Shown here piece after piece: positions 7,962 to 16,075 of a DNA stretch of 64,000 nucleotides. The position numbers and the translations under genes were made by a program. Source of the DNA: Lacisediminihabitans sp046156175 (lineage in GTDB: Bacteria > Actinomycetota > Actinomycetes > Actinomycetales > Microbacteriaceae); contig NZ_JAYLVL010000001.1 in the NCBI RefSeq assembly GCF_046156175.1, forward strand, positions 620,001 through 684,000, read 5' to 3'. Each line of letters begins with the position of its first letter. Within the stretch, counting starts at the first letter, position 1. Below the pieces are notes generated by a model. It did no database searches and had not been told where the DNA came from. It saw only the letters and a program-made list of their open reading frames with translations.

Positions 7962-8744
7962 TCAGTCCGGAGGTCGCGGCGCCCAGGTGAACTCCGGGGC
8001 CCGCTTCGCAGCGAAGGCGGCCGCACCGATCGCCGGGTCGTCGCTGCCGGCGACCTCCCGCTGCCACCGCTGATTCACGGCCGCCGCATCCGCACCCGAT
8101 GCGATGGCATCGACGATCTGCTTCATCGCGTGGATCGAGAGTTGCGACCGCGCTGCCAGGCTGTTGGCGAGACTGGCGGCCTCACTCCACAGGTCTTGAG
8201 CCTCCACGACCGAGGTCACCATGCCCCAGCGTTCCGCCGTTGGCGCGTCCACAAGGTCGCCGCTGAAGAGCAGGTATTTCGCGACGGCGATCCCCGCGAC
8301 GCTCACCAGTCGCTCGATGCCGGACAGCGGATAGACGATCCCGATGCGCGACGGGGTCACCCCGAAGGTCGCCCGGCTCGAGGCGAGGCGGATGTCGCAC
8401 GCCGCCGCGAGCTGCCAGCCGCCGCCCACGCAGAATCCGTCGATGGCCGCGATGGTCGGCTGGGGGAACCGTGCCAGGGCATTCTCGCCCTCGGTCAGAT
8501 GGCCGCCGTCCTGACCCGTCGGGGCATGCAGGATCCCATCGAGCTCACTGATGTCCGCACCGGCAGAGAAGTCCTCACCGGCACCGCGCACGATCAGCAC
8601 CTTCACACTGTCGTCGCGCGCGAGCCGGGAGAGAAGCGGCGGGAACTGCTGCCACATCTCCGCCGAGAGCGCGTTGCGTTTGTGACCGTTGTCGATCACC
8701 AGCGTCGCGACGACTCCGGACTGGTGCACCGACAGCCCTGGCAT
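7962..8744 (-). CDS. Crotonase-family protein resembling methylmalonyl-CoA decarboxylase
   Basis: A 260-residue crotonase fold enzyme acting on an acyl-CoA thioester. It has the oxyanion-hole motif (SAGADISE) and GGGWQLAAACD. Both glutamates of true enoyl-CoA hydratases are absent: Gln111 stands where Glu144 (rat numbering) would be, and Pro131 where Glu164 would be. The segment TPSRIGIVYPLSGI resembles E. coli ScpB/YgfG methylmalonyl-CoA decarboxylase (TPVNLGVPYNLVGI), including a Tyr at position 138 (Tyr140 in E. coli). It is the last gene of the valine operon, one base after the CoA-transferase. Decarboxylation of methylmalonyl-CoA to propionyl-CoA fits the context but is inferred; a generic enoyl-CoA hydratase label is the fallback. 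Confidence 0.78.
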   Translation of the reverse strand: MPGLSVHQSGVVATLVIDNGHKRNALSAEMWQQFPPLLSRLARDDSVKVLIVRGAGEDFSAGADISELDGILHAPTGQDGGHLTEGENALARFPQPTIAAIDGFCVGGGWQLAAACDIRLASSRATFGVTPSRIGIVYPLSGIERLVSVAGIAVAKYLLFSGDLVDAPTAERWGMVTSVVEAQDLWSEAASLANSLAARSQLSIHAMKQIVDAIASGADAAAVNQRWQREVAGSDDPAIGAAAFAAKRAPEFTWAPRPPD

Positions 8745-8745
8745 G

Positions 8746-9963
8746 TCAGGAGGCTGTCTGCGTGGCTGCAGTCTTCACGATGCCGGAGGCGAGGAGCCCC
8801 GCAACCTGTTGATCGGTGAGTCCGAGCGCGGCGAGCACCGCCTCGGTGTCCTCCCCGAGCGCTGGTGGGGCTTTGCGGATCGGGAGCGCCTGGCCGTCCA
8901 CCGAGATCGGCCCCCGAAGCAGCGGGAGGTCGGTGCCATCGGCCCTGGTCACGTGTTGCACCATGTCCAGGTGCTTCACCTGCGGGTCTTCGAAAACCTG
9001 CTGGTAGTTGTAGATCGGACCGGTGGGGATGCGCGCGTTGCGCAGTGCCTCGACCCATTCGAGTCCGGGGCGCGCGGCCAGGGCGAGTTCGAGCCGGGCG
9101 GTGAGGGCGTCCCGGTGGCTCAGCCGAAGCGAGCCCGTGGCGAAGTCGGCCTCCGAGGAGAGTTGCGGGTCGCCGACGAGTGCGCACAGATCCACCCACT
9201 GCTTGTCGTTGCCGACCGCGATGATGATCGGGATGTCTGCCGTCGCGAACATGCCATAGGGCGCGAGCACGGGATGGTTATTGCCCTGGGGCTCCGGCAC
9301 CACCCCGGTGCTGAGGTAGCGCTGCCCCTGGAACGCGGAGATCGCGATCGCCGCCTCGAGGAGCGAGGTCGACACCTCACGGCCGCCTCCGGTGCGCTCC
9401 CGCCCAACGAGCGCCGCGACGATACCGAAGGCGGTGAAGACACCGGCATAGATGTCGATGATCGGGATGCCGACGCGGTAGAGCTCACTCGCGTTCTTGC
9501 CCGTCACCGACATGAGCCCCGACATCGCCTGCGCCACCTGGTCGAGTCCCGCCGTCTGGCTGAGCGGTCCGGTGCTACCGAAGCCACTCACCGAAGCGAT
9601 GACGATCGAGGGCTTCTCGGCCCGGAGCCGCGCGGCATCCAGTCCCATATCGGCCATGACGCCGGGGCGGAAATTCTCGATGACCACGTCGGAAGCGAGG
9701 GCCAGACGGCGCAGGAGCGCCTTACCCTCCGGAGTGTAGAAATCGAGGGCGATCGAGGACTTGCCACGGTTGACCGAGTCGAAGTAGAGGCTGTGTTCGT
9801 TCTCGAACGGTGGCCACGCGCGCGTCGAATCCCCGCCCTTCATGCTCTCGACCTTGGTGATCGTGGCCCCCATGTCCGCGAGGAGGGCGGTCGCGTATGG
9901 GCCGGCGAGCGCGCGAGTGAGGTCGAGCACCGTGATGCCCTCGAGGGGCAGTGGCGCGCTCAT
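8746..9963 (-). CDS. Family III CoA-transferase (CaiB/BaiF)
   Basis: A 405-residue enzyme that moves CoA between carboxylic acids. The N-terminus (LEGITVLDLTRALAGPYAT, GATITKVE, NRGKSSIALDF, DVVIENFRPG) is typical of CaiB/BaiF/Frc proteins, and the length matches the family. A candidate catalytic Asp lies in the NRGK/DVVIENF region by family position. ATG 9963 overlaps the aldehyde dehydrogenase stop by four bases (ATGA). Lying between a non-acylating aldehyde dehydrogenase and a methylmalonyl-CoA-decarboxylase-like crotonase, it could activate methylmalonate, though the substrate is inferred only from neighbours. Other acids of the pathway, such as 3-hydroxyisobutyrate, are also possible. 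Confidence 0.85.
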   Translation of the reverse strand: MSAPLPLEGITVLDLTRALAGPYATALLADMGATITKVESMKGGDSTRAWPPFENEHSLYFDSVNRGKSSIALDFYTPEGKALLRRLALASDVVIENFRPGVMADMGLDAARLRAEKPSIVIASVSGFGSTGPLSQTAGLDQVAQAMSGLMSVTGKNASELYRVGIPIIDIYAGVFTAFGIVAALVGRERTGGGREVSTSLLEAAIAISAFQGQRYLSTGVVPEPQGNNHPVLAPYGMFATADIPIIIAVGNDKQWVDLCALVGDPQLSSEADFATGSLRLSHRDALTARLELALAARPGLEWVEALRNARIPTGPIYNYQQVFEDPQVKHLDMVQHVTRADGTDLPLLRGPISVDGQALPIRKAPPALGEDTEAVLAALGLTDQQVAGLLASGIVKTAATQTAS

Positions 9964-11483
9964 CCCCGGAGCCGCACGTTGATCTGCTTCGTCTGGGTGA
10001 ATCCGGCGAGCATGCCCTCGAGCGACACCTCGCGCCCGATTCCGCTCTGCTTGTAGCCGCCGTAGGACTGGCCGACCACCTGGCCGCCGCCCTGGTTCAC
10101 CTGCACCCACCCGGCCTCGACGCGATGGGCCGTGCCCAGCGCCGCATCGAGATTGTGGCTCCAGACGAAGGCGGCGAGCCCGTAGTGGGAGTCGTTGGCC
10201 ATGGCCACCACATCGTCGACCTCGCGCCACGGGATGGCGACGAGCACAGGCCCGAAGATCTCCTCCTGGGCGAGACGGAAGTCGTTGCGAGCACCGGCGA
10301 AGACCGTCGGCAGGTGGTAGAAACCCTCGGTGAGCGCACCTTCCGTCGGCGCTGAACCGCCGAGCGCCACCGTCATCGCGCTGTTCGCCCGACCGTCCGC
10401 AAGATACTCGTCGATCGAGGCGTGCTGCTTGCCGTTGATGATCGCACCCATATCGGATGCCTCATCGAGGGGATCCCCCACCGTCAGGGCGCCGAGGCGA
10501 CCGACGAGACGGTCGAGAACCTCGTCGTAGATGTCTTCGTGCAGGAAGAGGCGGGATCCGGCCGTGCAGCTCTGTCCCTGGCGGGTGAATCGCGAGGCGA
10601 GAAGCAATCCGTCGATGAGTTCGTCGGTGTCCTGCGGTGTCGCGGTGGCGTCCGGGAACACGATCGAGGGGTTCTTGCCCCCCAGTTCGAGCGAGACATG
10701 TGCGAGGCGCTCCCCCGCCTGGCGGCCGACCCCGCGACCGACCTCGGTGGAGCCGGTGAAGGAGACCTTGTCAACGCCACGGTGCATCGCGAGAGCAGAG
10801 CCGATGAGGCTACCGCGACCGGTGAGCGCGTTGACGACACCGGCAGGGAGGTGGCGGTTGCAGACCTCCGCGAGCAGCAGGATCGTGAGTGGGGCGTCAT
10901 CCGCGGCCTTGAGGATCACCGTGTTGCCCGCGGCGAGCGCCGCCGGCACCTTGAAGCCCGCGATCATCAGTGGCGAGTTCCACGGCAGGATGCACGCCAC
11001 GACCCCGAGCGGCTCGAGCCGGGTGTACTGCAGCTGGTTGTCTCCGGCGGGCAACGTCGTGCCCTTCACCTCTCCGGCGATTCCGGAGAAGTAGCGGAAG
11101 AGCGCGACGAGGGTGGTCACCTCCGGGCGGGCCTGCGTGCGCAGCGCATTGCCGGTGTCGAGGGCGGTGAGGCGGGCGAAGTCCTCCGCTCGGGCTTCGA
11201 TCTCGTCCGCGATGAGAGCGAGTGCCCGCGCCCGCTCGGTGAAGTGCCGAGCCCGCCAGGCCGGGAATGCGGCGCGCGCTGCGGCGACCGCGCGGTCGAC
11301 GTCTTCGACCCCCGCAGCCGGAACGCGGCAGATCACGCTACCCCGGTGGGCGGGGTTGCTGACCTCTCGCCACTCACCGGTGGCGGACTCGACCTTTTCA
11401 CCGCCGATCCACATGGGCTGGTCGGGGCCGGGAGTGGTGGCGAAGGTATCGACTGCGCCGGGAAGGAGGGTGGTGTCTGGCAT
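9960..11483 (-). CDS. NAD(P)-dependent aldehyde dehydrogenase
   Basis: A 507-residue soluble aldehyde dehydrogenase. Catalytic residues are visible: Asn169 in PWNS, Glu266 in LELGGK and Cys306 in GQSCTAGS. The Cys context is that of betaine-aldehyde/general dehydrogenases that release a free acid. It is not the GQRCMA pattern of CoA-acylating methylmalonate semialdehyde dehydrogenase MmsA. It lies ten bases after the enoyl-CoA hydratase in the valine operon and overlaps the CoA-transferase. The likely substrate is therefore methylmalonate semialdehyde, oxidised to free methylmalonate; this is inference. ATG 11483 is preferred because upstream codons in frame lie inside the preceding gene. Confidence 0.88.
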   Translation of the reverse strand: MPDTTLLPGAVDTFATTPGPDQPMWIGGEKVESATGEWREVSNPAHRGSVICRVPAAGVEDVDRAVAAARAAFPAWRARHFTERARALALIADEIEARAEDFARLTALDTGNALRTQARPEVTTLVALFRYFSGIAGEVKGTTLPAGDNQLQYTRLEPLGVVACILPWNSPLMIAGFKVPAALAAGNTVILKAADDAPLTILLLAEVCNRHLPAGVVNALTGRGSLIGSALAMHRGVDKVSFTGSTEVGRGVGRQAGERLAHVSLELGGKNPSIVFPDATATPQDTDELIDGLLLASRFTRQGQSCTAGSRLFLHEDIYDEVLDRLVGRLGALTVGDPLDEASDMGAIINGKQHASIDEYLADGRANSAMTVALGGSAPTEGALTEGFYHLPTVFAGARNDFRLAQEEIFGPVLVAIPWREVDDVVAMANDSHYGLAAFVWSHNLDAALGTAHRVEAGWVQVNQGGGQVVGQSYGGYKQSGIGREVSLEGMLAGFTQTKQINVRLRG

Positions 11484-11493
11484 GCGGGGCGTC

Positions 11494-12270
11494 CTAGCGG
11501 TTGGTGAAGTGCGGGGAGCGCTTCTCGATGAAGGCGCGCATCCCCTCCTTCTGGTCATCGGTGGCGAATACGGAATGGAAGACCCGGCGTTCGAAGCGGA
11601 TGCCGGCATCCAGCGTGGTCTCGAAGGCAGCGTTCACGGCCTCCTTCGCGAGCATCGCAACCGGCAGAGACATGCCGGCGATCGTCGTCGCGGTGGCGAG
11701 CGCGTCGTCGAGCAGCGTGTCTGCGGCCACGACCCTGGCGACGAGACCGGCCCGCTCCGCCTCGTTCGCATCGATGGTGCGCCCGGTGAGGATGAGCTCC
11801 ATGGCCTTGGCCTTGCCGACCGCCCGGGCGAGCCGCTGGGAGCCGCCGATGCCGGGGATCACGCCGAGCTTGATCTCCGGCTGGCCGAACTTGGCAGTGT
11901 CGGAGGCGATGATGAAGTCACACATCATGGCGAGCTCGCATCCCCCGCCGAGCGCGTGCCCGGAGACGGCGGCGATGAGCGGCGTGCGCACGGCGGCGAG
12001 CCTGTCCCAACCGGAGAACCAATCGGCGAGGTACATCTCCATGTAGCTCTGCGTCGACATCTCCTTGATGTCCGCTCCGGCGGCGAAGGCGCGGGCCGAT
12101 CCGGTGATCACGATGGCTCCGATCCCGGCGTCGGCGTCGAGCTCGGTCGCGGCCGCCACGACGTCGTTCATCAGGGCGAGATTCAGAGCGTTGAGCGCCT
12201 CTGGCCGGTTGAGGGTGATGAGGCCGACGCGTCCACGTTGTTCGAGCAGGATGTTCTCGTAGTCGGTCAT
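11494..12270 (-). CDS. Enoyl-CoA hydratase (methacrylyl-CoA hydratase role)
   Basis: A 258-residue short-chain enoyl-CoA hydratase. Both catalytic glutamates are present, Glu112 in GGGCELAMMCD and Glu132 in GQPEIKLGVIPG, as is the oxyanion loop AAGADIKEM. In this operon it most likely hydrates methacrylyl-CoA to 3-hydroxyisobutyryl-CoA, the step after isobutyryl-CoA dehydrogenase. It starts at ATG 12270, overlapping the stop of the 3-hydroxyisobutyrate dehydrogenase gene by four bases. The intact glutamate pair contrasts with the other crotonase in the operon at 7962-8744. Confidence 0.92.
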   Translation of the reverse strand: MTDYENILLEQRGRVGLITLNRPEALNALNLALMNDVVAAATELDADAGIGAIVITGSARAFAAGADIKEMSTQSYMEMYLADWFSGWDRLAAVRTPLIAAVSGHALGGGCELAMMCDFIIASDTAKFGQPEIKLGVIPGIGGSQRLARAVGKAKAMELILTGRTIDANEAERAGLVARVVAADTLLDDALATATTIAGMSLPVAMLAKEAVNAAFETTLDAGIRFERRVFHSVFATDDQKEGMRAFIEKRSPHFTNR

Positions 12271-13166
12271 GCTGCCCTGCCCTCGGAGTTCTCACGGATG
12301 GTCTTAATGATGGCCGAGAAGTCGAGGCCGGCGCCGCCCTCGTCCGCGAATCGCCGGTAGATGGATGCCGCGAGCGGCGCGAGTTCGGCGGCGGTGCCGG
12401 TCGACTCCAGCGCCGCGAGCGCGAGCCCCAGGTCTTTCGCCATCAGGGCGCCCGCGAAACCGGGCTGGTAGTCGCGATTGGCGGGGCTCGCCGGCACCGG
12501 TCCCGGCACCGGGCAGTTGGTGGTGAGGGCCCAGCACTGACCGGAGGCCGTGGACGCCACATCGAAGAGCGCCTGGTTCGACAGCCCGAGTTTCTCGCCG
12601 AGCACGAATGCCTCGCTCACGGCGATCATCGAGACGCCGAGGATCAGGTTGTTGCAGATCTTCGCGGCCTGGCCGGCACCCGAGTCGCCGCAGTGCACGA
12701 TCCGGCCGCCCATCACGGAGAGGATCGGCTCTGCCGCGGCGAAGTCCGCGACATCCGCTCCGACCATGAAGGTGAGGGTGCCGGCGGTCGCTCCCCCGAC
12801 GCCGCCCGAGACCGGCGCATCCATCCCCCGGTGGCCCGCCGCCACGGCGAGGGACCGTGCGGTGCGGGCGTCCTCAACGTCGATCGTCGAGGAATCGATG
12901 AACAGGGTGCCCGGGGCCGCTGCGGCGAGCAGCCCATCGGAGTAGGCGTCGATCACGTGTTTCCCGCTCGGGAACATCGTGATGACCACCTCGGCGCCGG
13001 AAACTGCGGAGCCGGGATCCGGCGCGACGGTGACGCCGTTCTGCCTGGAGTGGTCGAGCGCGGCGGGCACCGGGTCGAAGCCCACCACCTCGTGACCGGC
13101 CTTCACGAGGTTGGCGGCCATCGGGCCGCCCATGTTGCCGAGTCCGAGAAAAGCGATTCTGGTCAT
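12267..13166 (-). CDS. mmsB: 3-hydroxyisobutyrate dehydrogenase
   Basis: NAD-dependent oxidation of 3-hydroxyisobutyrate to methylmalonate semialdehyde in valine breakdown. The 299-residue protein has the Rossmann signature FLGLGNMGGPMA at the N-terminus, the substrate motif DAPVSGG (about 117-122) and the catalytic Lys169 in GAGQAAKICNN. A helical C-terminal domain follows, containing the usual YQPGFAGALMAKDLGLA stretch. It overlaps both neighbours by four bases, so it is part of a tightly coupled operon. The family is well separated and neighbours supply the preceding and following steps. Confidence 0.94.
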   Translation of the reverse strand: MTRIAFLGLGNMGGPMAANLVKAGHEVVGFDPVPAALDHSRQNGVTVAPDPGSAVSGAEVVITMFPSGKHVIDAYSDGLLAAAAPGTLFIDSSTIDVEDARTARSLAVAAGHRGMDAPVSGGVGGATAGTLTFMVGADVADFAAAEPILSVMGGRIVHCGDSGAGQAAKICNNLILGVSMIAVSEAFVLGEKLGLSNQALFDVASTASGQCWALTTNCPVPGPVPASPANRDYQPGFAGALMAKDLGLALAALESTGTAAELAPLAASIYRRFADEGGAGLDFSAIIKTIRENSEGRAA

Positions 13167-14263
13167 GGGGTTCTCCTGTCTGCGGCGGCCGTCGTCGATG
13201 ACAGGCCGAGTTCCTGAATCGGGGGTTCGCTGCCGTCGAGGCCCGCGAAATAGGCCTCGATGTCGCCCCGGGTCACGTCGACGAGAGCCGGCGGCGACCA
13301 GTGCGGGGTGCGGTCCTTGTCGATCACCTGGGCGCGCACGCCCTCCACGAGCTCCGTGCCCCGAGCGAAACGCACGGAGACGCGGAACTCCTGGTCGAGC
13401 ACCTCTTCGAGCGTTCCGAGCGCTCGTGCCCGGCGCAGGGACTCGAGAGTGACGCTGACCGCCGTCGGCGATTTGGCGAGAATCGCGGATGCCGCGGCCC
13501 TGGCCGCTTCGACCGGTGAGGCCGAAAGCCGCTCCACGATCTCCGTGGCGTCGTCAGAGGCGTAGCAGGCATCGATCCACTCCCGCTGCTCGAGCAGCGC
13601 GGATACCGGCGGAGCCGTGGCGACGGCGGCGACCGCCTCCGCGGCATCGCGCGTTTCCAGTGCGATGGCGAGGCCGGCGAGCGCCTCGCTCGGCACGAAG
13701 TGGTCGGCGAGGCCGAGGGCGATCGCGTCCGCCCCGGTGACCGTACCGGCGGTGAGTCCGAGGTGGGTGCCGAGCTCTCCGGGCGCACGCGAGAGCAGGA
13801 AGGTGCCGCCGACATCCGGAACGAACCCGATTCCCGTCTCCGGCATGCCCACCCTGCTGCGTTCGGTGACGATGCGCACGGATCCGTGCGCGGAGATCCC
13901 CACTCCTCCGCCGAGCACCACGCCGTCCATCACTGCCACATAGGGCTTGGTGTACCTGGCGATGTGCGCATTGAGCGCGTACTCATCGGCCCAGAACTTC
14001 GCCGATTCGTCACCGCCGGCTTTCGCGTCCGTGTAGATCGCGACGATGTCACCGCCGGCACACAGGCCGCGTTCCCCCGCGCCCGTGATGAGCACTGTCG
14101 ACACGGAGTCGTCGCGCTCCCACCCATCCAGCGTCGCCGCGATGGTCTGCACCATGCCGTGGGTCAGGGCGTTGATCGCCCTCGGCCGGTTCAAGACGAT
14201 ATGGCCGAGCCGTCCGCGGCGCTCGACCAGCACGTCCTCGTCGGTCGACGTCCCCGGGCCCAT
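13163..14263 (-). CDS. 3-hydroxyisobutyryl-CoA hydrolase
   Basis: Crotonase-fold hydrolase that releases 3-hydroxyisobutyrate from its CoA ester, the step that distinguishes valine catabolism. The 366 residues match the longer HIBYL-CoA hydrolase subgroup. The diagnostic motif MPETGIGFVPDVGG supplies Glu142 and Asp150, and GLCAGGDIVAIY and DGVVLGGGVG form the CoA and oxyanion sites. ATG 14263 sits within TGATG, sharing one base with the dehydrogenase stop. Upstream is isobutyryl-CoA dehydrogenase, downstream the MmsB gene. Some annotations would call it enoyl-CoA hydratase/isomerase. Confidence 0.92.
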   Translation of the reverse strand: MGPGTSTDEDVLVERRGRLGHIVLNRPRAINALTHGMVQTIAATLDGWERDDSVSTVLITGAGERGLCAGGDIVAIYTDAKAGGDESAKFWADEYALNAHIARYTKPYVAVMDGVVLGGGVGISAHGSVRIVTERSRVGMPETGIGFVPDVGGTFLLSRAPGELGTHLGLTAGTVTGADAIALGLADHFVPSEALAGLAIALETRDAAEAVAAVATAPPVSALLEQREWIDACYASDDATEIVERLSASPVEAARAAASAILAKSPTAVSVTLESLRRARALGTLEEVLDQEFRVSVRFARGTELVEGVRAQVIDKDRTPHWSPPALVDVTRGDIEAYFAGLDGSEPPIQELGLSSTTAAADRRTP

Positions 14264-15399
14264 CAGGCTTCCGCCAGGCTTCGGCCGATGATGAGGCGCA
14301 TGATCTCGTTGGTCCCTTCGAGGATCTGGTGCACTCGCAGGTCTCGCACGATGCGTTCCAGTCCGTACTCCGCCAGATAACCGTAGCCGCCGTGCAACTG
14401 GATGGCCGAGTTGGCGACGGTGAATCCCGCGTCGGTCGCGACCCGTTTCGCCATCGCGCAGAGGCGCACCTTGTCCGCATCGCCGCGGTCGAGGGCATCC
14501 GCCGCTCGAGCGAGGAGCGTGCGTGCCGATTCGAGTTCGGTGTCCATGTCGGCGAGCTGGAAGAGCAGTGCTTGTTGCTCGATCAGTGGGGCTCCGAAGG
14601 CCCTGCGTTCCTTGAGATACGCGACGCTCTTATCGAGCGCAGCCTGGCCGCCTCCCAGCGAACAGGCGCCGATGTTGACCCTCCCGCCGTCCAGTCCGCT
14701 CATCGCGATACCGAAGCCGTCGCCCTCCCGGCCGAGCAGGTTCGCGACGGGCACCCGCACCCCGTCGAAGAAGACCTGCCTGGTCGGCTGGGCATGCCAG
14801 CCCATCTTCTTCTCCAGCGGTCCGAAGCTGAGTCCGGGAGTGCCGTCCGGCACCACGATGGCGCTGATGCCATGGCTGCCGGTATCGGCGGTGCGTGCCA
14901 TCACGATGTAGAACGCCGAAGTCCCCGCTCCGGAGATGAACTGCTTCACGCCGTCTATCACGTAGTCGTCTCCGTCGCGCACCGCTCGGGTGCTGAGGGC
15001 CGCGGCATCCGATCCGACCCCGGGCTCGGTGAGGCAATAGCTGCCGAGGGCCTCCATCGAGGCGAGCTGCGGCACCCATTCGGCACACTGCTCGTCCGTG
15101 CCGAAGCTGTCGATCATCCAGGTGACCATGTTGTGAATCGAGATGTAGGCCGCGATCGTTGTGTCGCCCTTGGCCAACTCCTCGAAGATGAGCACCGCGT
15201 CGGCTCGGCTGAGACCCGATCCGCCGAATTGTTCCCGGGAGTAGATGCCGCCCATGCCCAACTCGCCCGCTTGGCGCAGCACGTCGACGGGAAAGTGGTG
15301 GGTCTCGTCCCACTCGGCCGCATGGGGCGCGAGCGATTCGGCGGCGAATTGGCGCACCATCTGAACGATCGCCGCCTGGTCTTCGGTTACTCCGTACAT
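14263..15399 (-). CDS. Acyl-CoA dehydrogenase (isobutyryl-CoA dehydrogenase role)
   Basis: FAD flavoenzyme that oxidises a short branched acyl-CoA and passes electrons to ETF. The family signatures CLTEPGVGSDAAAL and QLHGGYGYLAEYGLERIVRD are present. The catalytic Glu lies in HQILEGTNEIM near the C-terminus. It is the first gene of the valine operon, so isobutyryl-CoA is the likely substrate. ATG 15399 directly abuts GGGGGAG, too close for an ideal ribosome binding site. TTG 15408 would add three residues, and leaderless translation is possible. Two palindromic operators start 12 bases upstream. Confidence 0.9.
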   Translation of the reverse strand: MYGVTEDQAAIVQMVRQFAAESLAPHAAEWDETHHFPVDVLRQAGELGMGGIYSREQFGGSGLSRADAVLIFEELAKGDTTIAAYISIHNMVTWMIDSFGTDEQCAEWVPQLASMEALGSYCLTEPGVGSDAAALSTRAVRDGDDYVIDGVKQFISGAGTSAFYIVMARTADTGSHGISAIVVPDGTPGLSFGPLEKKMGWHAQPTRQVFFDGVRVPVANLLGREGDGFGIAMSGLDGGRVNIGACSLGGGQAALDKSVAYLKERRAFGAPLIEQQALLFQLADMDTELESARTLLARAADALDRGDADKVRLCAMAKRVATDAGFTVANSAIQLHGGYGYLAEYGLERIVRDLRVHQILEGTNEIMRLIIGRSLAEA

Positions 15400-15410
15400 C
15401 TCCCCCAATT

Positions 15411-15450
15411 TACTAGGACTTCCGAGTATTTTTACTAGGACTTCCGAGTA
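15411..15450. promoter_or_regulatory. Tandem palindromic operators of the valine operon
   Basis: The 18-bp sequence TACTAGGACTTCCGAGTA occurs twice, at 15411-15428 and 15433-15450, a 22-bp period (about two helix turns). Each copy is an imperfect palindrome of the form TACTnGGAnnTCCnAGTA. They lie between the isobutyryl-CoA dehydrogenase start and the divergent MOSC gene. Position and symmetry suit a dimeric TetR- or GntR-type repressor binding two adjacent sites. The regulator is not identifiable in the window, and the motif differs from the leucine operators at 45.8 and 57.3 kb. Confidence 0.8.
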
Positions 15451-15503
15451 CTTTCAGAAAAATGCGAATTGGTGAGGGCCGCGCCGCTTGCGAGAATGAC
15501 GGT

Positions 15504-16049
15504 ATGCGCGCCCCTTCCGTGGTCTCGGTCAGCCGAGATGACCGTCACCGGTTCAGCAAGCCCGTGGTGGACCGGATAGTGCTCCTCGACGGGCTCGGAA
15601 TCGAGGGGGATGCGCATTGCGGGGCGACGACACAGCACCGGTACCTCGTGAAGAAGGACCCGACGCGGGCCAATCTCTGCCAGGTCCACCTGATCGGCGT
15701 CGAGCTCTATGACGACCTCGTGACAGCCGGCTGGGTGATCGCGCCCGGTGAGCTCGGCGAGAACGTGACGACGCGCGGTATCGACCTGATGGGGCTGCCG
15801 ACCGGAAGCATCCTGCACCTGGGCAGCGAAGCGAGCATCGAGATCACCGGCAAGCGAAGCCCGTGCAGCCAGATCAACGGCTTCCAGCCCGGACTGGTGA
15901 AGGCAGTGTTCGGAGTGGATGGGTCGGGCCGCACGCAGTCACGGGCGGGCATCATGGGCATCGTGCTCAGTGGAGGGGTGGTGCTCCCGGGGGATTCCCT
16001 TCGGGTCACTCTGCCCGCGGAGCCCTTCCGTGCGCTGGTCGCGGTCTGA
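15504..16049 (+). CDS. MOSC domain-containing protein
   Basis: About 181 residues covering a stand-alone MOSC domain, the fold found at the C-terminus of molybdenum cofactor sulfurases and in proteins that handle molybdopterin-bound sulfur. Visible hallmarks are the N-terminal VVSVSRDDRHRFSKP, GIEGDAHCG, PGELGENVTTRGIDL and the conserved Cys in KRSPCSQINGFQ. ATG 15504 places the VVSVSR motif at the N-terminus as in homologues; ATG 15462 would add 14 residues. It is divergent from the valine operon and shares its operator region, so it may be co-regulated, though no metabolic link is obvious. Confidence 0.88.
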   Translation: MRAPSVVSVSRDDRHRFSKPVVDRIVLLDGLGIEGDAHCGATTQHRYLVKKDPTRANLCQVHLIGVELYDDLVTAGWVIAPGELGENVTTRGIDLMGLPTGSILHLGSEASIEITGKRSPCSQINGFQPGLVKAVFGVDGSGRTQSRAGIMGIVLSGGVVLPGDSLRVTLPAEPFRALVAV

Positions 16050-16075
16050 TCACCGAGCCATGCCGGTGGCAGGAA

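Noticed and set aside
6788..8026. A 412-codon minus-strand frame that fuses a Ser-Leu repeat (from the GACAAT tract) to the opsin-like protein
   Set aside because: Most of the extra N-terminus reads through the 94-residue gene in the wrong frame with low-complexity sequence. The GTGA junction at 7546-7549 and family length support the shorter gene.
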